The notes under the pieces: generated by a model
Seen by the model: only the letters and a program-made list of their open reading frames with translations
Told to the model about the DNA's origin: nothing
Databases searched by the model: none
Program-made: the position numbers and the translations under genes
In this document: positions 8,193 to 15,046 of the stretch, one piece after another
How positions within the stretch are numbered: position 1 is the first letter of the stretch
How the letters are laid out: the number at the start of each line of letters is the position of its first letter
From: Bacteroidota bacterium
GTDB lineage: Bacteria > Bacteroidota > Bacteroidia > Flavobacteriales > Weeksellaceae
DNA length: 64,000 nucleotides
NCBI GenBank assembly: GCA_023423715.1
Contig: JAFAFC010000039.1
Location: 62,001-126,000 of the forward strand
Direction of reading: 5' to 3'

Positions 8193-8753
8193 ATGAGCGA
8201 AATAGTACGTTGTGGATGGTGTGAAAAAGATGATTTGTATAGGGATTATCACGATTCTGAGTGGGGAAGTCCTGTATACGATGATGAAACTATTTTTGAG
8301 TTTTTAATTCTTGAAAGTTTTCAAGCGGGACTTAGTTGGTATACGATTTTAAAGAAGCGCGATTCATTCCGAAAAGCGTTTGACAAATTCAATTATAAAA
8401 AGATTGCAAAATACGATGATCAAAAGATTGAAGCGCTAATGCAAGATGAAGGAATTGTCCGTAATCGATTAAAAGTTTTGGCGACGATTAATAATGCGAA
8501 AGCATTTATGGAAGTTCAAAAAGAGTTCGGAAGTTTTTCAAAATACATGTGGGATTTTGTTGGTGGAAAGCCCATTGACAATAAACCCAATTCATTAAAA
8601 GATGTTCCGGCGACAACGGAAATTTCTGATCGCTTGGCTAAAGATTTTAAAAAAAGAGGTTTTAAATTTTTAGGACCAACCGTTGTTTATGCACATATGC
8701 AAGCAACAGGAATGGTAAACGATCATATTTTAGATTGTCATACTCGAAAGTAG
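8193..8753 (+). CDS. tag: DNA-3-methyladenine glycosylase I
   Basis: A 186-residue monofunctional DNA glycosylase that removes 3-methyladenine from alkylated DNA and starts base-excision repair. The zinc snap motif is complete: Cys7 (RCGWC), His20 (YHDSEWG), His178 and Cys182 (NDHILDCH). The substrate pocket region ESFQAGLSWYTILKKR is conserved. The frame is also open from a TTG at 8187, but the ATG at 8193 gives the family N-terminus MSEIVRCGW. Expressed alone; a GC-rich hairpin follows and separates it from the convergent nucleoside phosphorylase gene. Confidence 0.96.
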   Translation: MSEIVRCGWCEKDDLYRDYHDSEWGSPVYDDETIFEFLILESFQAGLSWYTILKKRDSFRKAFDKFNYKKIAKYDDQKIEALMQDEGIVRNRLKVLATINNAKAFMEVQKEFGSFSKYMWDFVGGKPIDNKPNSLKDVPATTEISDRLAKDFKKRGFKFLGPTVVYAHMQATGMVNDHILDCHTRK

Positions 8754-8783
8754 AAAATTAATTTTCGATTAGGCTTAAAAGTA

Positions 8784-8810
8784 TTTCGGGCGGCCAAAGG
8801 CCGCCCGAAA
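8784..8810. terminator. GC-rich perfect hairpin between tag and a nucleoside phosphorylase gene
   Basis: A 12-bp perfect inverted repeat (TTTCGGGCGGCC at 8784-8795, GGCCGCCCGAAA at 8799-8810) with an AAA loop. The inner nine pairs are all G-C, which stands out in this AT-rich sequence. It lies between convergent genes but has no T-run after either arm, so it is either a Rho-assisted or atypical terminator or a REP-like intergenic palindrome. I found no second copy in the window. Confidence 0.6.
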
Positions 8811-8841
8811 CTTGTTGAAAAATATTATTTTTATAAACCTC

Positions 8842-9696
8842 TTAAGGAATAATTCTTTCCAAAACCCACTCAATCATCATTTTTTCTGATGCGTGATGAT
8901 CGGACGCAAATTCGCCTCTTCTTCGATTAGCAATGACGCAGTTTACAGTAAGCGCTTTGTGACCTAAAAGTTTGGAAAGTCCATAAATAGCCGACGTTTC
9001 CATTTCGAAATTACTTACGCCAAGATCGTTTAATGTTTCTAAAAACTGATCATCCAGCGCTTTTAGACGCAATTGTCTCCCTTGCGGTGCGTAGAAACCT
9101 GGGAATGTAGCAGTATTTCCGTGGTATTTTGCATCTTTATAATATGGAGATATTTCTTGCGCCCAATCTGAAAAATACAACATCGGTTTGATTTTCTCGT
9201 AAGGGAATTTTTCTAGGAAGTTCTTTGAAAATTCATTTTCAAACTGATAATCTTGATAGAAATGAAGCAAACCATCCAGTCCAACGACATTCTGAGTAAC
9301 CAACATATTATCTACTTGGATATCCGGATTCACACTTCCACATGTTCCCAAACGGAAAAGTTCAAGCGATGTATGATCGGTTTTGAATTCCTTTTCTTTT
9401 AAATCAATATTCACCAAGGCATCCAATTCGTTCATCACGATATCGATGTTCTCAGTCCCGATTCCTGATGACATTACAGTGATTCGCTCACCACGTAACA
9501 TTCCAGTATGCGTGTAAAATTCACGCTTATTTTTTTTGATTTCAATAGAATCAAAATATTTCGAAACTCTCGGAACTCGGTCTGGATCACCAACTAAAAT
9601 GATTTTGTGGGCAATATCTTCGGGTAATAAATTCAAGTGATAGACACTTCCATCATCATTAAGAACCAGCTCAGAAGCTGCAAGTTTATTAAGCAT
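8842..9696 (-). CDS. Nucleoside phosphorylase (uridine phosphorylase-like)
   Basis: A 284-residue phosphorylase of the NP-I family, which cleaves nucleosides with phosphate to a free base and (deoxy)ribose 1-phosphate. Visible motifs are the phosphate loop VGDPDRVPRV, SSGIGTENIDIVMNEL, GTCGSV, and the ribose-binding FEMETSAIYGL; the tail carries NCVIANRRRGEF. These place it nearest to uridine phosphorylases, though purine activity cannot be excluded. It works in pyrimidine salvage in the cytoplasm. A SUI1-family gene lies 39 bases upstream on the same strand and may share a transcript with it. Confidence 0.87.
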   Translation of the reverse strand: MLNKLAASELVLNDDGSVYHLNLLPEDIAHKIILVGDPDRVPRVSKYFDSIEIKKNKREFYTHTGMLRGERITVMSSGIGTENIDIVMNELDALVNIDLKEKEFKTDHTSLELFRLGTCGSVNPDIQVDNMLVTQNVVGLDGLLHFYQDYQFENEFSKNFLEKFPYEKIKPMLYFSDWAQEISPYYKDAKYHGNTATFPGFYAPQGRQLRLKALDDQFLETLNDLGVSNFEMETSAIYGLSKLLGHKALTVNCVIANRRRGEFASDHHASEKMMIEWVLERIIP

Positions 9697-9735
9697 ATCG
9701 TCTAAATTTTTATTTTTAAATTGTTTGAGAATAGG

Positions 9736-10059
9736 TTAGCCGCCAACACGTTTGGTTTTGTAGCCCATATCTTTTAGGATTTTCATGATTTTATCCCTGT
9801 TGTCACCTTGGATAATTATGGTTCCATCTTTTTCAGAACCACCAATTCCTAGGGTTGTCTTTATTTTTTTTGAGATAATTTTTAAGTCTTCATCACTTCC
9901 TTCAAAACCTTCAATAAGGGTTACAGGCTTACCATTGCGACCTTTTTTTTCAAATTTACAAATCAAAGGTTCCTTTTGCTCGAATTTCTCTTCGGGCATT
10001 TCAAAATCTTGTTCTTCGTGTTCTGGGAAAAGATTTTTTAATTGATCTCGTAAATCCAT
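9736..10059 (-). CDS. SUI1/YciH family translation initiation factor-like protein
   Basis: A 107-residue protein with a C-terminal SUI1/eIF1-like domain (about residues 30-107), including GRNGKPVTLIEGF, TTLGIGG and GTIIIQGDNRDKI. In bacteria the YciH/SUI1 proteins resemble eukaryotic eIF1 and may affect initiation fidelity; the role is not firmly settled. The frame is open back to 10095, but the ATG at 10059 (MDLRDQLKNLFPEH) fits the family and avoids a leucine-rich extension. It is divergent from gpmI. Confidence 0.87.
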   Translation of the reverse strand: MDLRDQLKNLFPEHEEQDFEMPEEKFEQKEPLICKFEKKGRNGKPVTLIEGFEGSDEDLKIISKKIKTTLGIGGSEKDGTIIIQGDNRDKIMKILKDMGYKTKRVGG

Positions 10060-10130
10060 AGTCTTGTATTGAAAGGCTAAAAGTAAGCAATTCAAAAAAA
10101 ATAAAGCCTAAAAATATCATCAAAAGTCTG

Positions 10131-10161
10131 TTGAAAATCCATTTTAGAATTTGTAAATTTG
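10131..10161 (+). promoter_or_regulatory. Promoter of gpmI
   Basis: TTG at 10131-10133 and, 20 bases on, a perfect TAnnTTTG box (TAAATTTG, 10154-10161). The gpmI ATG follows at 10191. This box lies downstream of the ATG at 10131, which argues against the longer start. Confidence 0.75.
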
Positions 10162-10190
10162 TTTGTTATAATTTAAAGCGAAGAAAATCA

Positions 10191-11720
10191 ATGTCAAATA
10201 AAGCACTTTTAGCCATTTTAGATGGTTGGGGATTAGGTCCGAATCCTGAAGTTTCAGCAATAGCGCAAGCAAAAACTCCTTTTATCGATTCTTGTTATGA
10301 GAATTTTCCACATACAACGCTTGAAGCGAGTGGTTTGGCGGTGGGTTTGCCTGCTGGGCAAATGGGGAATTCGGAAGTTGGACACATGAATTTAGGTGCC
10401 GGAAGAGTGGTTTACCAAAATTTGGTTAAACTCAATATGGCAGTTGAAAACGGAAGTTTAGGCAAGGAGAAAGAAATTGTTGCTGCTTTTGAATACGCGA
10501 TGAAAGAAAATGTTAATGTCCATTTCATCGGTTTGTGTTCTAATGGTGGTGTTCATTCCCATATTAACCATTTAAAAGGTTTATTAACGGCGGCTCATGA
10601 ATTCGGATTTAATGATCGCGTATATGTTCATGCATTTACGGACGGTCGCGACTGTGATCCAAAGTCTGGAAAAGGTTTTATTGAAGAATTGTTGGTTCAC
10701 ATGGAGCATTCGGTTGGGAAATTAGCGACCGTTGTTGGAAGATATTACGCGATGGATCGTGATAAGCGTTGGGAGCGTGTGAAATTGGCGTATGATGTGA
10801 TGGTTAATGGAGTAGGAGAAACGACATTTAATGTTTTAGATGCGATTCAAAAATCCTATGATGCTGATGTTACGGATGAATTTATTAAGCCAATTGTTTG
10901 TTTAAACGAAGGAAATAATCCAGTGGCAACCATTCAAAATGGAGATGTGGTGGTTTGTTTTAATTTCAGAACAGATCGTGGACGTGAAATTACAGAAGTT
11001 CTTACACAGCAAGACTTTCCAGAGTATGGAATGCATAAATTAGATTTGTACTATGTGACTTTAACAAACTACGATAGCGAATTCAAAAAAGTTCATGTTG
11101 TATTTGATGAAGAAGTTTTGAGTCATACTTTGGGTGAAATTCTTGAAGCCAATGGAAAAACACAAATTCGAGTTGCCGAAACGGAGAAATACCCTCACGT
11201 AACCTTCTTTTTCTCGGGTGGCCGTGAAGAACCTTTCGTTGGAGAAAGTAGAATTCTTTGTCCAAGTCCGAAGGACGTTGCAACCTATGATTTAAAACCA
11301 GAAATGGCGGCATACGACATTACGGAAAAGATCGTTCCCGAATTGGAAGCAGGAAAGCCTGATTTTGTTGTTTTAAACTTTGCAAATACGGATATGGTTG
11401 GGCATACGGGCGTTTTTTCTGCAGCAGTGAAAGCAGCCGAAACGGTTGATCAATGCATTCAAAAAGTGGCGACAGCGGCTTATGAGAATGGATATACGGT
11501 ATTTATTCTGGCGGATCATGGGAATTCTGATGTGATGATTAACCCTGATGGAAGCCCAAATACACAGCATTCTACGAATTTAGTTCCGTTAATTGTGATG
11601 GATAAAGAGAGAACTTGGCATTTAAAGCCTGGTAAATTAGGTGATATGGCACCTTCAATTTTAGTGGCGATGGGAGTCGAAGTTCCAGAAGAAATGTCAG
11701 GAAATGTAATTATTTCCTAG
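10191..11720 (+). CDS. gpmI: 2,3-bisphosphoglycerate-independent phosphoglycerate mutase
   Basis: A 509-residue alkaline-phosphatase-superfamily enzyme that interconverts 3- and 2-phosphoglycerate in glycolysis and gluconeogenesis, using two manganese ions. Metal and catalytic sites are visible: Asp11 in LDGWG, the phospho-accepting Ser61 in GNSEVGHMNLGAGR, DGRDCDPKSG, FNFRTDRGREIT, NFANTDMVGHTG and LADHGNSD. The ATG at 10191 gives the family start (SNKALLAILDGWG); the frame is open to 10131 but the promoter box lies inside that extension. Single-gene unit with promoter and terminator. Confidence 0.97.
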   Translation: MSNKALLAILDGWGLGPNPEVSAIAQAKTPFIDSCYENFPHTTLEASGLAVGLPAGQMGNSEVGHMNLGAGRVVYQNLVKLNMAVENGSLGKEKEIVAAFEYAMKENVNVHFIGLCSNGGVHSHINHLKGLLTAAHEFGFNDRVYVHAFTDGRDCDPKSGKGFIEELLVHMEHSVGKLATVVGRYYAMDRDKRWERVKLAYDVMVNGVGETTFNVLDAIQKSYDADVTDEFIKPIVCLNEGNNPVATIQNGDVVVCFNFRTDRGREITEVLTQQDFPEYGMHKLDLYYVTLTNYDSEFKKVHVVFDEEVLSHTLGEILEANGKTQIRVAETEKYPHVTFFFSGGREEPFVGESRILCPSPKDVATYDLKPEMAAYDITEKIVPELEAGKPDFVVLNFANTDMVGHTGVFSAAVKAAETVDQCIQKVATAAYENGYTVFILADHGNSDVMINPDGSPNTQHSTNLVPLIVMDKERTWHLKPGKLGDMAPSILVAMGVEVPEEMSGNVIIS

Positions 11721-11757
11721 TGTTTATCGATACTTTAACGAAATAATAGTATTTTAG

Positions 11758-11783
11758 AGCCGAATTACTTTCGGCTTTTTTTA
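11758..11783 (+). terminator. Terminator of gpmI
   Basis: A 7-bp stem (AGCCGAA 11758-11764, TTCGGCT 11770-11776) with loop TTACT is followed by a run of T. Confidence 0.85.
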
Positions 11784-11814
11784 GTTTTACTAATATGCAT
11801 TGCATTGTAATTTG

Positions 11815-11822
11815 TATTTTTG
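11815..11822 (+). promoter_or_regulatory. -7 box of the acyl-ACP desaturase gene
   Basis: TATTTTTG, a perfect TAnnTTTG, lies 21 bases before the ATG at 11844. The -33 region lacks a clear TTTG. Confidence 0.6.
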
Positions 11823-11843
11823 CCTTAACAATAAACAAACAGA

Positions 11844-12821
11844 ATGAACTTATCCTTCACCAAACTTGAAGTCATGGAAACCATTGGTAAAAAAATGGAC
11901 GAATACATTTCTTCATTTTTAACGCCAATTGAAAAAATTTGGCAACCATCAGACTTTTTACCCGATAGCTCAAAAGATTCTTTCGTTGACGATCTTAATG
12001 AACTTCGTGAATTTGCTCACGAAATGCCATACGATTTGTTTGTAACGCTTATTGGAGACTGTATTACAGAGGAAGCTCTGCCAACATACGAATCTTGGAT
12101 TATGGGTATTGATGGAGTGAATCAGCAAGAAAATAACAGTTGGTCGAAGTGGACGAGAAACTGGACTGCAGAAGAGAATAGACATGGAGATTTACTAGGA
12201 AAATATTTGTATTTGTGTGGTCGCGTCAACATGCGTGAAATGGAGATTACAACGCAATATTTGATTAGTGATGGTTTTGATATTGAAACCGGAAGTGATC
12301 CGTATCGTAATTTCGTATATACAAGTTTTCAAGAGACGGCAACCAATATTTCGCACCGTCGTGTAGGAACTTTGGCGAAGCAAAGTGGAAATAAAAAATT
12401 AGCGCAAATGTGTGGTGTGATCGCTGCTGATGAAGCGCGTCACGCCAAAGCATATCAAACCTTTGTGAATGAAATTTTCCAAATGGATCCTTCCGAAATG
12501 ATGAAGGCTTTTGAGGGAATGATGAAGAGCAAAATTGTTATGCCTGCACACTTAATGCGTGAATCGGGTCAGAAAGTAGGCGAATTATGGCAACATTTTT
12601 CAGATGCAGCACAACGTTGTTCCGTTTATACTGCGCAAGATTATATCAATATTTTGAAGGATTTATTGGACACTTGGAAAATCGAATCTGTTACAGGACT
12701 TAATGATTCTGCGGAGCGTGCAAGAGAGTATTTATTGAAGCTACCAGACCGTTTGCAACGAATTACAGATAGAATTACAACTCCAGATACATCGTATAAT
12801 TTCAAATGGGTACGATCGTAA
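11844..12821 (+). CDS. Soluble acyl-ACP desaturase (stearoyl-ACP 9-desaturase family)
   Basis: A 325-residue diiron enzyme of the soluble plant-type desaturase family, which introduces a cis double bond into acyl chains bound to acyl carrier protein. Both iron motifs are complete: EENRH at 110-114 and DEARH at 196-200. There are no membrane segments, unlike membrane-bound DesA/OLE1 desaturases. It probably adjusts membrane unsaturation; the double-bond position is not shown by the sequence. Own promoter box and own terminator. Confidence 0.93.
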   Translation: MNLSFTKLEVMETIGKKMDEYISSFLTPIEKIWQPSDFLPDSSKDSFVDDLNELREFAHEMPYDLFVTLIGDCITEEALPTYESWIMGIDGVNQQENNSWSKWTRNWTAEENRHGDLLGKYLYLCGRVNMREMEITTQYLISDGFDIETGSDPYRNFVYTSFQETATNISHRRVGTLAKQSGNKKLAQMCGVIAADEARHAKAYQTFVNEIFQMDPSEMMKAFEGMMKSKIVMPAHLMRESGQKVGELWQHFSDAAQRCSVYTAQDYINILKDLLDTWKIESVTGLNDSAERAREYLLKLPDRLQRITDRITTPDTSYNFKWVRS

Positions 12822-12839
12822 TAGACGATAAAAATTAAG

Positions 12840-12864
12840 ATGGCTGAGAAATCAGCCATTTTTT
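12840..12864 (+). terminator. Terminator of the desaturase gene
   Basis: An 8-bp stem (ATGGCTGA 12840-12847, TCAGCCAT 12852-12859) is capped by a GAAA tetraloop and followed by five T. The promoter box of the next gene begins 12 bases later. Confidence 0.87.
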
Positions 12865-12875
12865 GTGGATTTTAG

Positions 12876-12883
12876 TATCTTTG
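12876..12883 (+). promoter_or_regulatory. -7 box of the HAD-like gene
   Basis: TATCTTTG, followed by C as in the extended consensus, lies 20 bases before the ATG at 12904. It lies inside the longer open frame that begins at 12865 and so argues against that start. Confidence 0.62.
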
Positions 12884-12903
12884 CATCCATTAAATTAATT
12901 TCG

Positions 12904-13338
12904 ATGTTGAAAAGTAATAAAAAAATTGCTGTAGATTTTGACGGAACGATCGTAGATGATGCCTATCCGGGAATTGGGAAACCAAAAACGTTTGTATTCG
13001 AAACGTTAAAACAACTTCAAGCGGAAGGCTATCGTTTGATTTTATGGACGTATCGTCATGGTCAAACTTTGCAAGATGCTGTTGAGTTTTGCCGTAAAAA
13101 CGGAATTGAGTTTTACGCTGTAAATTCTAGTTTCGAAGGTGAAGTTTTTGATTCGGCAACACAATCTCGTAAACTGGATGCTGATTTGTTTATTGATGAC
13201 AGAAACTTAGGCGGTTTTCCAGGATGGGGAGAGATTTACAACATCATCAACGAGAAAATTGAGTTTCGTGTTGAAGGAAGAGAGGTTTTGGCCTATTCCA
13301 AATTGAAAAAAGATAAAAAGAAAGGTTTGTTCTGGTAA
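12904..13338 (+). CDS. HAD-like hydrolase of the BT0820 type
   Basis: A 144-residue small HAD-fold protein. Motif I is VDFDGTIVDD with Asp11 and Asp13; LILWTYR looks like motif II, and DLFIDDRNLGG carries the acidic motif IV pair. There is no cap domain. It resembles the compact family I know from the Bacteroides protein BT0820, whose substrate is not established. The ATG at 12904 is chosen because the longer frame would include the -7 promoter box. The methionine aminopeptidase gene follows after 29 bases and is probably co-transcribed. Confidence 0.83.
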   Translation: MLKSNKKIAVDFDGTIVDDAYPGIGKPKTFVFETLKQLQAEGYRLILWTYRHGQTLQDAVEFCRKNGIEFYAVNSSFEGEVFDSATQSRKLDADLFIDDRNLGGFPGWGEIYNIINEKIEFRVEGREVLAYSKLKKDKKKGLFW

Positions 13339-13367
13339 TCAGAATATCTTCTTTAAAATTATACTAA

Positions 13368-14177
13368 ATGATTCATTTAAAAACATTAGAAGAACTCTAT
13401 TTGATGCGTGACGCAGCGCAATTGGTTTCAAAAACCTTGGGTATGCTCGCAAAAGAAATCAAACCTGGAGTGACGACCAAATATTTAGACAAATTGGCTT
13501 ATGATTACATTAAAGATCATAGAGCCGAACCTGCATTTTTAGGATACGGAGGTTTTCCGAATACGTTATGTATGTCGCCTAACGAACAAGTTGTACACGG
13601 TTTTCCAACGGATGTTCCCTTAGAAGATGGAGAAATTATTTCTGTGGATTGCGGAACTTTTTTGAATGGTTTCGTTGGAGATCACGCCTATACATTTGAG
13701 GTGGGTGAAGTTGCCCCTGAAGTGAAAAAACTATTGAAAATCACCAAAGAATCTCTTTATAAAGGAATCGAACAATGTGTTCGTGGAAAACGAGTAGGAG
13801 ATATTTCTAACGCGATCCAAACCTATTGCGAAAACGAAGGCTATGGTGTTGTTCGTGAGTTGGTAGGGCATGGCGTTGGTAGAACAATGCATGAAGATCC
13901 TCAAGTTCCGAATTACGGAAGAAAAGGTAGTGGAAAAGTTTTAAAAGACGGAATTACCCTTGCGATTGAACCGATGGTGAATTTAGGAACCGAAAAAGTA
14001 GAATTCCATAAGGATGGTTGGACGGTAACGACTTTAGATAAGAAGCCTTCTGCGCATTTTGAGCATGATGTAACGATTATCAACGGGAAACCAGTCTTAC
14101 TTTCGACGTTCCAATACATTTACGATGCATTGGGAATTGTTAGTGACGAAGAAAAAGCCTTCCAATACGATTGGTAA
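13368..14177 (+). CDS. map: Methionine aminopeptidase, type I
   Basis: A 269-residue dinuclear metalloprotease that removes the initiator methionine from new proteins. All five ligands are visible: Asp94, Asp105, His168, Glu201 and Glu232; His77 and His175 complete the active site. There is no N-terminal zinc-finger extension. In many bacteria map sits in the secY-infA ribosomal operon; here it lies between a HAD-like gene and a methyltransferase gene, 12 bases before the latter, so the three probably form one unit. Confidence 0.96.
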   Translation: MIHLKTLEELYLMRDAAQLVSKTLGMLAKEIKPGVTTKYLDKLAYDYIKDHRAEPAFLGYGGFPNTLCMSPNEQVVHGFPTDVPLEDGEIISVDCGTFLNGFVGDHAYTFEVGEVAPEVKKLLKITKESLYKGIEQCVRGKRVGDISNAIQTYCENEGYGVVRELVGHGVGRTMHEDPQVPNYGRKGSGKVLKDGITLAIEPMVNLGTEKVEFHKDGWTVTTLDKKPSAHFEHDVTIINGKPVLLSTFQYIYDALGIVSDEEKAFQYDW

Positions 14178-14189
14178 TACACTTATTTA

Positions 14190-14957
14190 GTGAAAAAGCT
14201 TTCTAAAATACTACTCAATACCTTACCGAGACCTGTTCTCATTCAATTGAGTATTGCGGCTCGACCTTTAATTTATCAATTTTTCAAGGGCGATAAGTTC
14301 CTTGATCCGATTGATGGAAAAGGCTACCGCAAATTTTTGCCATACGGCTACGGGAAACAAAGGGAAAATGCGCTTTCTCCAGGAACGTTATCCTTAGAAA
14401 GGCATCGTCAAATGTGGCTGTATTTGCAAAACGAAACCGAATTCTTTTCAAAAAAATTAAAAGTCCTTCACATTGCTCCAGAACAAGAGTTTTTAAGGAA
14501 GTTTAAAAAAATGAAGAATTTGGACTACACATCTGCCGATCTATTTTCGCCAATTGTGGATGTGAAAGCGGATATTTTGGATCTTCCTTTTGTAAATGAT
14601 TCGTTTGATGTGGTTATTTGCAACCATGTTTTGGAGCATATTCAAGACGATACCAAAGCGATGTCCGAGTTGTATCGTGTAATGAAAAAAGGTGGTTGGG
14701 GAATTGTTCAGGTTCCGATGAAAATTTCGTTGGAAAAAACCTATGAAGATTTCACAATTACCGATCCAAAAGAGCGTCAAAAGCATTTCGGGCAGTACGA
14801 TCACGTTCGTTGGTATGGAATGGATTATTTTGATCGTTTGAAGAGTGTAGGCTTTGAAGTCGATGCTAATTTTTATTCACAGAAATTCACAGACGAAGAA
14901 ATTCGCAAGTATGGATTGAATAAAAATGAAATTTTACCCCTGATCTTTAAAAACTGA
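14190..14957 (+). CDS. Class I SAM-dependent methyltransferase
   Basis: A 255-residue protein with a Rossmann-type methyltransferase domain from about residue 85. The SAM-binding region is VLHIAPEQ (motif I, without the common GxGxG), the acidic strand is ADLFSPIVDVKADI, and FDVVICNHVLEHI is motif IV of the Methyltransf_11 type. The first 40 residues are hydrophobic/basic (LPRPVLIQLSIAARPLIYQF), which may mean membrane association. Substrate unknown. The start codon is GTG. It directly follows map (12 bases) and ends before a clear terminator. Confidence 0.87.
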   Translation: MKKLSKILLNTLPRPVLIQLSIAARPLIYQFFKGDKFLDPIDGKGYRKFLPYGYGKQRENALSPGTLSLERHRQMWLYLQNETEFFSKKLKVLHIAPEQEFLRKFKKMKNLDYTSADLFSPIVDVKADILDLPFVNDSFDVVICNHVLEHIQDDTKAMSELYRVMKKGGWGIVQVPMKISLEKTYEDFTITDPKERQKHFGQYDHVRWYGMDYFDRLKSVGFEVDANFYSQKFTDEEIRKYGLNKNEILPLIFKN

Positions 14958-14998
14958 CAAATTATTTTATAAATTTGTTTGGAAATAAACAAAAAATC

Positions 14999-15029
14999 GA
15001 GTGCGAGATTCTTTCCGCACTCTTTTTTT
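14999..15029 (+). terminator. Terminator of the map-methyltransferase unit
   Basis: A 7-bp stem (GAGTGCG 14999-15005, CGCACTC 15016-15022), loop of ten, then seven T residues. The next gene, ppc, starts at 15047. Confidence 0.85.
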
Positions 15030-15046
15030 GTGCTAAAAAATGAAGT

